A stretch of 64,000 nt of DNA from Verrucomicrobiaceae bacterium. GTDB lineage: Bacteria > Verrucomicrobiota > Verrucomicrobiia > Verrucomicrobiales > Verrucomicrobiaceae. The notes below the pieces were generated by a model. The model made no database searches and was not told where the DNA came from. It saw nothing but the letters and a program-made list of their open reading frames with translations. Every line of letters begins with the position of its first letter. Positions within the stretch are counted from its first letter, which is position 1. The position numbers were made by a program, and so were the translations under genes. Shown in pieces: positions 1-8,818 of the stretch. Location: assembly GCA_016713035.1 (NCBI GenBank), contig JADJPW010000002.1, positions 186,001 through 250,000 on the forward strand, read 5' to 3'.

Positions 1-5
1 AGGCG

Positions 6-566
6 GTGGAGCGCCACCTCGGCAGACGCGTGTTTGTCAAAATGCTCCTGCTCTTGCTGCTGGTTTCTCCGGCTCTCATCTCGGTGCTGGGCATGCTGGG
101 GCAGCGCGGTCTGGCTTGCGTGGGCTTCATGCAGATCGAGTTCGCCGTTTTTGTGGCTTTTGCGACACTGTATCCGAGGGCGCAGTTCAATATCCTCGTC
201 ACCACGATTGATGCCTGGGTGCTAGCGGCCATTTTTGTCGGCATCAGTGCCCTGAGTTGCCTGGCTGGGAGAAATTGGGCCGAGCTGCTGCTGCTCGCGG
301 CGAATGTGGGCACCGCATGGCTCGTCGTTCGCTATGAAACGGGGAATTTATCTCTCCCGCAGATGCCGCAGATGCCATCCCGCCCCCAGGCCGCTCCAAA
401 GCCTGCCAAGACGCCCACGCCGGACTCGAAACCGTCTACATCGCCTGAACCCACCGTGGATGACATCCTCGATAAAATCAGCGCCAGCGGCATGCACAGC
501 CTCACGGCAGAGGAGCGCCGCATCCTGGATGCTGCCAGCCAGGACATGCAAAAACGCAAACGCTGA
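6..566 (+). CDS. small hydrophobic membrane protein, 5' end uncertain
   Basis: The reading frame is open to the left window edge, so the GTG at 6 is only the first possible start seen and the gene may begin outside the window. An ATG at 42 opens directly on a leucine-rich hydrophobic stretch. About three or four hydrophobic segments follow in the first 110 residues, then a Pro/Ala/Lys-rich linker (about residues 118-150) and a short helical tail containing DDILDKISASGMHSLTAEER. That tail (DILDKI...G..SLT..E...L) resembles the C-terminal tail often found on bacterial rhomboid-like or DUF6576-type membrane proteins, but too little is visible to name a family. The serine protease motif of rhomboids is not visible here. 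It lies 58 bp upstream of the phosphoesterase on the same strand. Confidence 0.6.
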   Translation: MERHLGRRVFVKMLLLLLLVSPALISVLGMLGQRGLACVGFMQIEFAVFVAFATLYPRAQFNILVTTIDAWVLAAIFVGISALSCLAGRNWAELLLLAANVGTAWLVVRYETGNLSLPQMPQMPSRPQAAPKPAKTPTPDSKPSTSPEPTVDDILDKISASGMHSLTAEERRILDAASQDMQKRKR

Positions 567-624
567 GCACCCACCGCCGCACGATTGCCCTCTCTCGCTG
601 CGTTTTCTGCACCACACATTCGCC

Positions 625-1548
625 ATGCCTATCACCCTTCCCTTCACGAATCGCCGCTCTTGGCTGAAACAAGCCAGCGCGGCTAGCCTCAGCGCCATCG
701 TGGCCTCACGCCTGCCTGCCGCAGAGATCCCGGAGCAGCTCTGGGTGCTCTTTTCCGATCCCCACATCGCCGAGGATGAAAAGACCATCGCCCGCGAGGT
801 CTGCATGGCGGAAAACCTCACTCGCTGTGTCAATCAGGTGCTCAAAATCGGCCAGAAGCCCTTCGGTGTTTTTGTAAATGGGGATCTCGCCCTGCTCGAT
901 GGCCGCCCCGAGGACTACACCACCTTTGCGCGGCTGATGGAGCCGCTCACGGGCAATAGCATCCAAGTCCACTGCACACTGGGCAATCACGACCAGCGCA
1001 CGAATTTCATCAATGCCATCCTACCGCCCGGCCCGCCGAATGCAGAACGCGTGGTGCCCGTGCAGGACAAGCACGTCGCGGTGGTCTCCAGCGCCCTGGT
1101 GAACTGGGTGCTGCTCGATTCGCTCGATCAGGTGAACGTGACTCCCGGCGTGCTGGGGGAGCTCCAGCTCGGCTGGATCGACCGCACACTGCGCGGTCTC
1201 GCCCCGAAGCCCACCTTCATCATCGCGCATCACAATCCGATGCTCGCCAGCATGGAGAAAAAAACCAGCTGCCTCCAGGATAGTGACAAGCTCTTTAGCC
1301 TGCTCGCCAGCCATGAGCACGTCAAAGGCTACATCCACGGCCACATCCACAACTGGGGCCTCAGCAAGCACGACAAAACGGGCATCCCCGTGCTGAGTCT
1401 GCCGCCGGTGGCCTACGCTTTTGGCAAAGATCGCCCGAGTGGCTGGGTGCTGGCCCGCGCCACGGCGGAGCATGTCGAATTCGAGCTGCGCAGCCTGAAT
1501 CCCGCGCATGAGCAGCACGGGCAGAAACATGTACTGAAGTTCGCCTAA
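625..1548 (+). CDS. Tat-exported calcineurin-like metallophosphoesterase
   Basis: Predicted 307-aa secreted metallophosphoesterase. The frame is open further upstream, but the ATG at 625 is chosen because it starts a twin-arginine signal peptide (NRRSWLKQASAAS, with a hydrophobic stretch and an Ala-rich cleavage region before residue 35). The five blocks of the calcineurin-like fold appear in order: D45-P-H47, N-G-D87, G-N-H-D (120-123), a His pair (H202-H203) and G-H-I-H (239-242). These residues would bind the two catalytic metal ions. The family includes 3',5'-cyclic nucleotide phosphodiesterases and many broad-specificity phosphatases, so the substrate cannot be read from sequence. It is followed by a 144-bp gap before the giant-protein operon and probably is not part of it. 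Confidence 0.85.
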   Translation: MPITLPFTNRRSWLKQASAASLSAIVASRLPAAEIPEQLWVLFSDPHIAEDEKTIAREVCMAENLTRCVNQVLKIGQKPFGVFVNGDLALLDGRPEDYTTFARLMEPLTGNSIQVHCTLGNHDQRTNFINAILPPGPPNAERVVPVQDKHVAVVSSALVNWVLLDSLDQVNVTPGVLGELQLGWIDRTLRGLAPKPTFIIAHHNPMLASMEKKTSCLQDSDKLFSLLASHEHVKGYIHGHIHNWGLSKHDKTGIPVLSLPPVAYAFGKDRPSGWVLARATAEHVEFELRSLNPAHEQHGQKHVLKFA

Positions 1549-1692
1549 ACGGTCACGGTAGAGATTGGGCAGAATCCTTGCCCCCAAGGTTCTCGGTCCT
1601 CCCGCGTGTTCTTTACAAAGTCTTGACTCGCCTTTTACGGGCCGGGTCATTAGGCTTTTCGGAATTCAGGCCCACTCCACCCGTCCGCTCCT

Positions 1693-4600
1693 ATGCAAGC
1701 TCACCCGCTGCTCCGCTTCGTCGCCTTCGCTATTCTCACTGCGACCTCGTTGGCTCAAACTCCACCGCCTCCGCTGCCCCCGGTTCCTGCGCTCACTCCG
1801 CCGCCTACCGCTCCCCCTGTCCCTGCGATCGAGCGTGAACGCCAGGTGTACGTCCCCTTCGACGATCTGGAAAAAGTCTTCCAAGACGGCGGTAAGGGCG
1901 TGTTTCTGCCCTATCGCGAGTTCTTGGAGCTCTGGAACGAACTCACGCTGAAGCGCAGCGAGGACGAAAAGAAGCCACCGGCGGATGCGGTGCTCGCGAG
2001 GGCGGAGTACACCGGTGTGATCGAAGGCGATAGCGTCGTCCTCACGGCGAAAATCACCGCTGAGTCGTTTCAGAAAGGCTGGGTCACCCTGCCGCTCACG
2101 GAAAAGGCCGCTCCAGGCATCGGCGAGGCCGAAACGGGCAAAGCGATCATCCGCAGCCGTGCCGATGGCGCGGATCTGCTGCTGCCGGAAAAGGGCGTGT
2201 ATGAGATCACGCTGAAAATTTACGCCCCCATCCTCCGCAGTGAGGGAAAGAGCCGCGTAAAGCTCCACCTGCCCCGCGCCGCCGTCTCGCGACTGACGAT
2301 GACCGTGCCGGGAGAGGGCCTCGCCTTTGAGCTGGAGCCAGCGGCGGCTTTCACCGCGATGAGTGAGGCTGGCAGCACGCGGTTCTCCTGCTTCTTCGGT
2401 GCGGGCACGGAGCAAAACATCGCCTGGAGTGCGCAGCAGGCCGTGACGCAGATGCAGCCGCTCATCCTCGCGGACACGGTGCTCGGCACCTCCATCGCCG
2501 CCGCCTCTGTCGCCACCACGGCGCAGATGAACCTGCGCATCCTCCGCGCACCGATTTCGGAGCTACGCGTGGCTTTGCCGCAGGAGCAGGAAATCCTCGG
2601 CGTCACCGGCGCAGGCATCCGCGAGTGGAAAATCGACGCAGCTGCCGAAAATCGCAAAACACTGCTCATCGCCTTCGAAAAGCCGCAAAAGGACACTTTT
2701 GCTCTCAAACTCGATTTGGAGGCTCCTTTGGCCAAATTGCCCGCTGAAGTCGCCGTGCCCTTCATCGAGATCGTCGGTGCTGCGCAGGCTCGCGGCAGCG
2801 CCACCGTCACCGCCGAGTCACAGCTCGACGTCACCCCGAAGAAGCTCGATTCCGCTGCGCGATCCTTCGCGGGCACGGAGCGCTCTCAGATCGGTGCCTT
2901 CCGCCTGCTGCGGCAGCCGTATGCGCTTTCCTTCGATGTCGCGGAGGCCACCGCGCAGGTCGAGGCCACCAGCAAAACGCAGCTCACCGTCCGCCGCGAG
3001 GCCGCCACGCTCAGCGCCGACTTCAGCTACCTCGTGCGTCGCGTAGGCATCTTCGAGACACGCCTCGCCGTGCCCGCAGGCTGGACCGTCAGCGATGTGA
3101 AAGGCGACATCGAATCCTGGAGCCTCGATGCCGCGAATGTGGTCATCAAATTGCCGAAACAAACCGCCGGCGAATTCAAATTCACGCTCACCGCTCGGCA
3201 AACTCGCCCACAACCCGTCGCCGATGTCACGCTGCCCGTCTTCGCTCCGCAAAACGTCACACGGCATGAGGCGCTCGTCGGCGTGACGATTCATTCTTCA
3301 TTGGAACCGAACACCAAGGAACTCGGCGACTTCCAACAAGAAGACGTCAGCGCCCTCGGCACCACGCAGAACAACGACGCGAACGCCACCGGCCTCGCCT
3401 TCCGTTACCGCGATGCCGCGAAGCCCGCTGTGCTCGCTTTAAAGAGCCGCAGCAGCCAGGTCAGCGCCGAGGTGCTCACGCTCGTCGAGGTGAAGGAGCA
3501 GTCCGTGCGCCACCAATGGACGCTCGCCTTTGATGTCGCCTACGCGGCCACCGATCGCTTCATTTTGGCCGTGCCGAAAGCCGTCGCGGCGGAGGTGCGC
3601 TTCGTCGATCCGCAGATCAAAGAGATCAACAAAGACCACAAACCCGCGCAACCCATCGTGCTGCCGGATGCCGCGAGCTACCAGCTGTGGGAAGTCGTGC
3701 TGCGTGGCGAAAAGCTCGGCGCTTTCACTCTCAGCGCCAGCCTGGAGCAACCCATCACCATCGACGCGGGCAAAACCGGCGCGGTGGAGCTGCTGCATGT
3801 GCATGTGCCGGGTGCTTTCCAAGAAACCGGCCAAGTCGCCGTCGTGAAGGCCGATGCGCTGGAGATTCGCCAATCCACGCCCGAAACGCTCGAAGAAATC
3901 GACGCCCGCGAGCTGCGTGGCGAGTTGCAGCGCCCCGGCGTGTTTTTGGCCTACAAATACAGGTCCTTGCCGATCAAGCTCGGCGTCGAGTTGGCGAAAA
4001 ACAGCTTCATCCAGGTGCCGCGTGCCATTCTCACGCATGCGGATCTCACCACCGCCGTTGCGACCGATGATGCCCAGGTCACGGAGGTCATCTATTGGGT
4101 GAAAAACAACGACCAGCAGTTCCTCGTCGTGCGCTTGCCGAAAGGCGGCAAGCTGAACTCCGACATCGTCGTCAATCGCGAGCCCCAGCAGCCCATGCGC
4201 CGCGAAGGCAGCGACGATCTGCTCATCCGCCTACCGAGTGGCGATGCCGCACGAGCCGCTTTCCCGGTGCGCTTCGTCTTTGAAGTGCCCAGTGCCCATG
4301 CAGGCGAAAAATTCGGCCACTTCGGCAGCCTCAGCGTCAGCGTGCCCGTGGTGGATGAGGTCGCGATCATGCAGACGCGGCACCGGCTCTATTTGCCGCC
4401 GCAGTGGCACTACACCCGCTTTGACGGCCCGCTCACGCCCGACAGCCGCGACCGCTCCTGGACGCAGGCCCGCCGCGCCGTGCAGTATCTGCTGCCCAGC
4501 TTTGGCCCGCAGGTCGATCCCACCTCCCAGAGCGAAACCGCCTATATCCCCGCCGTGCCGAACGATGTGCGTGCGCTGTATGGCTTCCAGATCAGTCAAA

Positions 4601-5019
4601 GCGGCCACACCGAGACCCTGCGCCGCCTCGGGCCGCCCGCAGCCATCGACGTGCGCTTCCGATCGGAGAAAGTGACTTTCGGATGCCAAGCCGCCGCTTT
4701 CTTCATCTGCCTGCTCATCGGCCTGCGCCGCAGTCTGCGTGGTCGTTTGCGTTACCTGATCTTCTTTGGCCTCGGTGCCCTGCTCCTCACCGGCGTGCTA
4801 CCTGCGGCGGATGTCAGCATCGCGCTGGCCGTGCTGCTCGCTGTCGCCGTCAGCGTGGGCTTGTGGTTCGTCAGTGGCGTCTTCGGCATCTTCCGCCGTA
4901 AAAAACGCCCCGTCGGAGAAGTCGGACCTATCAGACCCGTCGCACCACCTGTGGAGCCACCGACCGACTCCAACGAAGAGGTCCCCGAAGTCCCCACGGA
5001 TAAAACCGAAGCACCCTGA
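1693..5019 (+). CDS. giant secreted, C-terminally anchored protein 1 (PVC-type, unknown function)
   Basis: 1108-aa protein of unknown function. It has a signal peptide (LLRFVAFAILTATSLAQ), a Pro-rich linker, then the motif VYVPFDDLEKVF...VFLPYREFLELW (about residues 52-77). Variants of this motif also begin the mature parts of the next two genes, which makes the three proteins paralogues. The bulk is beta-rich with no recognised catalytic motif. Three hydrophobic segments lie at about residues 996-1080, followed by a basic stretch (FRRKKR) and a Pro/Glu-rich tail, so the large domain should be outside the cytoplasm and anchored at its C terminus. The stop is 4 bp before the next start, so co-transcription and translational coupling are likely. 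I do not recognise a named family beyond similarity to large hypothetical proteins of PVC bacteria. Confidence 0.85.
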   Translation: MQAHPLLRFVAFAILTATSLAQTPPPPLPPVPALTPPPTAPPVPAIERERQVYVPFDDLEKVFQDGGKGVFLPYREFLELWNELTLKRSEDEKKPPADAVLARAEYTGVIEGDSVVLTAKITAESFQKGWVTLPLTEKAAPGIGEAETGKAIIRSRADGADLLLPEKGVYEITLKIYAPILRSEGKSRVKLHLPRAAVSRLTMTVPGEGLAFELEPAAAFTAMSEAGSTRFSCFFGAGTEQNIAWSAQQAVTQMQPLILADTVLGTSIAAASVATTAQMNLRILRAPISELRVALPQEQEILGVTGAGIREWKIDAAAENRKTLLIAFEKPQKDTFALKLDLEAPLAKLPAEVAVPFIEIVGAAQARGSATVTAESQLDVTPKKLDSAARSFAGTERSQIGAFRLLRQPYALSFDVAEATAQVEATSKTQLTVRREAATLSADFSYLVRRVGIFETRLAVPAGWTVSDVKGDIESWSLDAANVVIKLPKQTAGEFKFTLTARQTRPQPVADVTLPVFAPQNVTRHEALVGVTIHSSLEPNTKELGDFQQEDVSALGTTQNNDANATGLAFRYRDAAKPAVLALKSRSSQVSAEVLTLVEVKEQSVRHQWTLAFDVAYAATDRFILAVPKAVAAEVRFVDPQIKEINKDHKPAQPIVLPDAASYQLWEVVLRGEKLGAFTLSASLEQPITIDAGKTGAVELLHVHVPGAFQETGQVAVVKADALEIRQSTPETLEEIDARELRGELQRPGVFLAYKYRSLPIKLGVELAKNSFIQVPRAILTHADLTTAVATDDAQVTEVIYWVKNNDQQFLVVRLPKGGKLNSDIVVNREPQQPMRREGSDDLLIRLPSGDAARAAFPVRFVFEVPSAHAGEKFGHFGSLSVSVPVVDEVAIMQTRHRLYLPPQWHYTRFDGPLTPDSRDRSWTQARRAVQYLLPSFGPQVDPTSQSETAYIPAVPNDVRALYGFQISQSGHTETLRRLGPPAAIDVRFRSEKVTFGCQAAAFFICLLIGLRRSLRGRLRYLIFFGLGALLLTGVLPAADVSIALAVLLAVAVSVGLWFVSGVFGIFRRKKRPVGEVGPIRPVAPPVEPPTDSNEEVPEVPTDKTEAP

Positions 5020-5023
5020 AGCC

Positions 5024-8000
5024 ATGGCACTCTCATCCATCGCGCCAGCGTCCTGGAGTGCGCCAGTCCTCTGGCGCTTTTCGGGCGTGTCCAGGCCCTC
5101 GCAAAGCCCCACAGGGGTGGAGCACTCCAGGACGCTCTCGCGCCTTCTTCTCGCTGCATTCGTCATTCTACATTCTGCATTCGTCATTGCAGCCGAGCCC
5201 ACACCACCCACTCGCACCGAGCTCTGGCTCCCCAGTTCCAAGCTCGACGCCTTCCTCAAAAAGAACCCCAAGGCCGTTCTTCTCACTCCAGAGCAGTACA
5301 ACGCCCTGATCCGCGATGCAGGCAAAACGGAGCCGAAAGTCGATCCCGCGCTCGAAGCACCGAAAAGCCTCGTGATCGAGCATCTCGACCTCAAAGGCAC
5401 CGTGGAGCCGGGTGCGACCTCCATCATGCTGCGTGGCGTGCTCACAGTGAATGTCCCGGCGGACGGTTGGGCCAGTGGTAGCCTCGCGTGGCCATACTTT
5501 TTCGACATCAGCCAGACCGAGCCACCGCGTGAAGGCCCCATGCTCGCGTGGATCACGCAGGATGAGTTCAAGGCCGACAAATTGCCTGCGGAAACGATGC
5601 GCAGCCTCAGCCTCGCCGTGCGTGGGCCGGGACGGCGCACGCTGCACTTCCGGGGCACGCTGCCGCTGTATTACCGACTGCGCAGCGGCGAGCGCAGCCT
5701 CGACTTGCAGCACATCGGCTGCGGTGGGCAGATCACGCTGACGCTGCCGGAAGGCGCGGAGCTGCTACCCGGCTCCGCAGTGCAAAAAAAAATCGGCTAT
5801 ACGGTAACTGCGGCCTTCGATCACCGCTTCATCCGCCGCAGTGACAATGGCGATCCGCTCACCAGCATCCCTGCCGACAAAAAAACCGCCGGTGCCACGC
5901 TGCCAGACGCCGTGCGCATCCGCTGGACCGATCCGCAGCACGAAAGCGACATCGAGCCACTGCGCCTCATCGACACCGGCGGTAGCATGCACTTTGGGGT
6001 GAGTGATTCTCGGTTGGAAACGCGCCTGCACTTCGCCGCGCATGTCCGTCGTGGTCAAAAAGGCCAACACGAAACCGCCTGGCCCATTCTCGGTGGCGCA
6101 GACACGCAGGTCACCGCCGTCAGCGGCCCCGATGTGCTCGCGTGGCGGCAAAACGGCGAGACGCTGCACGTCACGCTTTCGCAAAGCACCGCCGCTGCAC
6201 CCATCGACATCGCTTTGAGCCGACCACTGGTGCTCACGGCGGCCAGCACGCTCGTTTTGCCCTCTTTGAAACTGCCGCTCACGCTCGCTGCCGATCTGCA
6301 CACCACCGAGGGCGTCGATCTGCTCGCGCTCGATGGTCTGCACGAGAAAAAACTGCGCCTCGATGCCGCCGCTGCGCCCCAAATCACCCTGCGCCCCGCC
6401 ACTGCCCGCCTAGAGGCGGATGTCGATGTCGCCGCGAAACTCGACCGCGACAGCCTACGCATCGAACGCACGCTGAATTTGCGCAGCGACCGACCCGTGA
6501 GCAGCGTGAAGCTGGTGCTGCCGGAAGGTGAGGAATTCATCGCTGTGCTGCGGCAAGACCAGGGCTCCATTTCCAACGTGTCACAGATTGCAGTTAGCAA
6601 TATTTCGTTCTCTCCGAACAGCATTTCCGCGCCCATTTTCGCCGACTTCACGTGGCGTCGCGTCGGCAGCGCCATCACGCTGCTTTTTGCCAAGCCATTC
6701 ACCTCGACCGGTGAAAAGATCATCATCACCAGCCGCCAAAAACTCCTCAAAGCCTGGAGCGGGCCGAAAACACCTGAAACGCTCACCTTGGGCCACCTGA
6801 GCATCCCAGAGGCGGTGAAGGTCGCGGGTTACACGGCGCTGGATTTTGATGACTCGTGGCGTGTTTCGCTGAAAAGCGCCAACGGCCTCGAAGACCGCGA
6901 TGCACGCCTCACGCCGGTGAAGGGCCGCATGGCGTGGTTCGGCCTGCGGGAGCATGCGCTCACCGTCGAGGTCGAGCGGGCGGAGGCGGTCTTCTCCGCC
7001 GAGGTCACGGCCTATGCACTGCCGCGTGCCCGCAGCATCGAGATCGAGGGCCAATTCACGCTCGACATCAGCGGTGCTCCGTTGCGCCGTTTTCAGGTCA
7101 AACTGCCGCCAGCGACCGCGAAACTGCTCCGCGTGACCTCCCCACTCATCGGCGAACAACAGCTCGATGAAGCGACGGGCCTTTGGACGCTGACTCTGCG
7201 CCAAGAGAGCAAAGGGCGGCAAAACATCCGCTGGCGCATGAGTTTGGCAGCAGAAGCCGGAGCCGACTCGCTGACGACGACCGCTACGCTCCCCCGCCTC
7301 GAAATTCCATCCTCCCGTCGCTTCACCGGCACTTGGATCATCGAGGCGAACACCGACACGCAACTCAGCACGCAAGCGCAGGGCATGCAGCCGCTGGATG
7401 TGCTGAAAGCGCCTGCGGTGGCGGATTATGCGCCACGGCACCGCGTGACGAGTGCGTTCAGCTTTGGCGTGGCGGAGCATGCGCTGACGCTCACCGCGCA
7501 GCGTCATGCGCACAGCGAGCTCGCGCCGCTCGTCATCACGCAACTGCGCCTGACCAGCGTGCTCGACGCCCACGGCACCGCGTTGCATGAGGCTCACGCG
7601 GAGCTGCTGCACACCGGTGAGCAGTTTGTGTCGCTCACCCTGCCCCCAGGAGCCGTTTTGCTCAGCACGCTGGCAAACGGCGAGGCCGTGAAGCCCGTGC
7701 GCAGTAGCGGAGACGCCATCGCCATCCCATTGCCCGCAGGCAGCGCCAACACACCGACGACCATCACGCTCCAATACCGCCTGCAAACCACCCCCTGGCA
7801 ACCCAGCGGCACCCTGGACCTCCTACCCGTGCAACTCGCTCCCAACGTGCCTGTTTTAGCCACAAACTGGCTCCTCCACACGCCAAAGACCTTTTCCATC
7901 ACCGAGCCCGAGACCACGCTGGAGGCACTGGATGCGAAAGAAGTGCCGAATGTGGTCGTGGCGGCTTTGCAGAGCCTCGGAGTGCTTGATTTAAAGAACA

Positions 8001-8818
8001 GTTCCGATGGAACTTCGACTCACTTTCAAATCGGGCCAATTGCATACGACAGTATAACGATGGGCAGGCCTCCCATGTCAGAGACTCGGCCTGAATTAGC
8101 AGCGGTAGTCCCATCCATCGATGAAGGGCTACTCAAGGCCCACGCAAGCTTACAAACGGGCAATTACGATCAAGCCATCTCGCAATTCCAAAGCGTGCTG
8201 CGTTTGGATTCTCAAAGCGCCGCCGCTCGTCGAGGAATCGAAAGTGCGGAGCTAGGGAAGCGTGAATACATGGTTAATGCCCCTGAAGTTGATAAGTCCT
8301 TTATGAAGGCAGCCGCCGATCCTTTTGCCGCGCCGCAGATTCCGCAAAGTGCGCTAGTAAACGCCGAACCAGGACAAATACGCTTATTTGAGCCGACAGA
8401 CAAACTCACAAGCTTCACCACCAAATCCGGCCTCATCCCGCTCGCGGTCGAAATGCCGTCCGAGGGCCGCTTGCTGCGCTTTGCGGGGCATCAGGCTCCG
8501 CCGGTGCTGCATCTGCGTTATGTGTCGTGGGATCGGCAGATGCTGGTGGCGGTTTTGGCGATGCTGGGAGGGATGGTGGCCTTTGCGCTCATCGCGTGGC
8601 GGCGACGACCGTGGATCGCGACGCTGCTGGTCATCATCCTCGCCGCGTTGGCTTTCCCCCTGCTGCTGGAGGGCGATGCGCTGGCCCTGGCGAATGCGGC
8701 TGCGTTTGGTTGGGTGACGATGTTTGTCGTGCGTGTGCTCGCGGGTGTGATGGCCTGGGGCATGGAGCGTGGGGCCTGGCGTGAGGTTAGCGTGAGTGGA
8801 GAGGGGGTGGCGGTATGA
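5024..8818 (+). CDS. giant secreted, C-terminally anchored protein 2 with TPR-like insert
   Basis: About 1264 aa, paralogous to its neighbours (LWLPSSKLDAFLKKN...VLLTPEQYNALI opens the mature part). The frame is open upstream into the previous gene, but the ATG at 5024 avoids a long overlap. The first 40 residues are encoded by a 90-bp palindromic element (5047-5136), followed by a hydrophobic stretch (LLLAAFVILHSAFVIAA) that acts as the signal peptide and itself looks repeat-derived. Near residues 1034-1092 is a TPR-like unit (ASLQTGNYDQAISQFQSVLR), in a stretch at about 8000-8400 that looks more AT-rich than its surroundings. Several hydrophobic segments lie at about residues 1170-1250, so the topology matches protein 1. 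The stop overlaps the next start (ATGA). Function unknown. Confidence 0.85.
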   Translation: MALSSIAPASWSAPVLWRFSGVSRPSQSPTGVEHSRTLSRLLLAAFVILHSAFVIAAEPTPPTRTELWLPSSKLDAFLKKNPKAVLLTPEQYNALIRDAGKTEPKVDPALEAPKSLVIEHLDLKGTVEPGATSIMLRGVLTVNVPADGWASGSLAWPYFFDISQTEPPREGPMLAWITQDEFKADKLPAETMRSLSLAVRGPGRRTLHFRGTLPLYYRLRSGERSLDLQHIGCGGQITLTLPEGAELLPGSAVQKKIGYTVTAAFDHRFIRRSDNGDPLTSIPADKKTAGATLPDAVRIRWTDPQHESDIEPLRLIDTGGSMHFGVSDSRLETRLHFAAHVRRGQKGQHETAWPILGGADTQVTAVSGPDVLAWRQNGETLHVTLSQSTAAAPIDIALSRPLVLTAASTLVLPSLKLPLTLAADLHTTEGVDLLALDGLHEKKLRLDAAAAPQITLRPATARLEADVDVAAKLDRDSLRIERTLNLRSDRPVSSVKLVLPEGEEFIAVLRQDQGSISNVSQIAVSNISFSPNSISAPIFADFTWRRVGSAITLLFAKPFTSTGEKIIITSRQKLLKAWSGPKTPETLTLGHLSIPEAVKVAGYTALDFDDSWRVSLKSANGLEDRDARLTPVKGRMAWFGLREHALTVEVERAEAVFSAEVTAYALPRARSIEIEGQFTLDISGAPLRRFQVKLPPATAKLLRVTSPLIGEQQLDEATGLWTLTLRQESKGRQNIRWRMSLAAEAGADSLTTTATLPRLEIPSSRRFTGTWIIEANTDTQLSTQAQGMQPLDVLKAPAVADYAPRHRVTSAFSFGVAEHALTLTAQRHAHSELAPLVITQLRLTSVLDAHGTALHEAHAELLHTGEQFVSLTLPPGAVLLSTLANGEAVKPVRSSGDAIAIPLPAGSANTPTTITLQYRLQTTPWQPSGTLDLLPVQLAPNVPVLATNWLLHTPKTFSITEPETTLEALDAKEVPNVVVAALQSLGVLDLKNSSDGTSTHFQIGPIAYDSITMGRPPMSETRPELAAVVPSIDEGLLKAHASLQTGNYDQAISQFQSVLRLDSQSAAARRGIESAELGKREYMVNAPEVDKSFMKAAADPFAAPQIPQSALVNAEPGQIRLFEPTDKLTSFTTKSGLIPLAVEMPSEGRLLRFAGHQAPPVLHLRYVSWDRQMLVAVLAMLGGMVAFALIAWRRRPWIATLLVIILAALAFPLLLEGDALALANAAAFGWVTMFVVRVLAGVMAWGMERGAWREVSVSGEGVAV
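5047..5136. repeat. palindromic element read through in the giant gene 2 N terminus
   Basis: Perfect 15-bp inverted repeat: AGCGTCCTGGAGTGC at 5047-5061 and GCACTCCAGGACGCT at 5122-5136. The intervening bases include a smaller hairpin (GCGCCAG..CTGGCGC). The whole unit is 90 bp, a multiple of three, and contributes about 30 codons between the start codon and the signal-peptide core. The coded residues (WSAPVLWRF...PTGVEHSRTL) have no counterpart in the two paralogues, which supports insertion. Confidence 0.8.

Noticed and set aside
1666..2415. Long minus-strand frames opposite the giant genes
   Set aside because: They mirror high-GC coding sequence on the other strand, show no start signals and encode low-complexity Arg/Ala-rich sequence.
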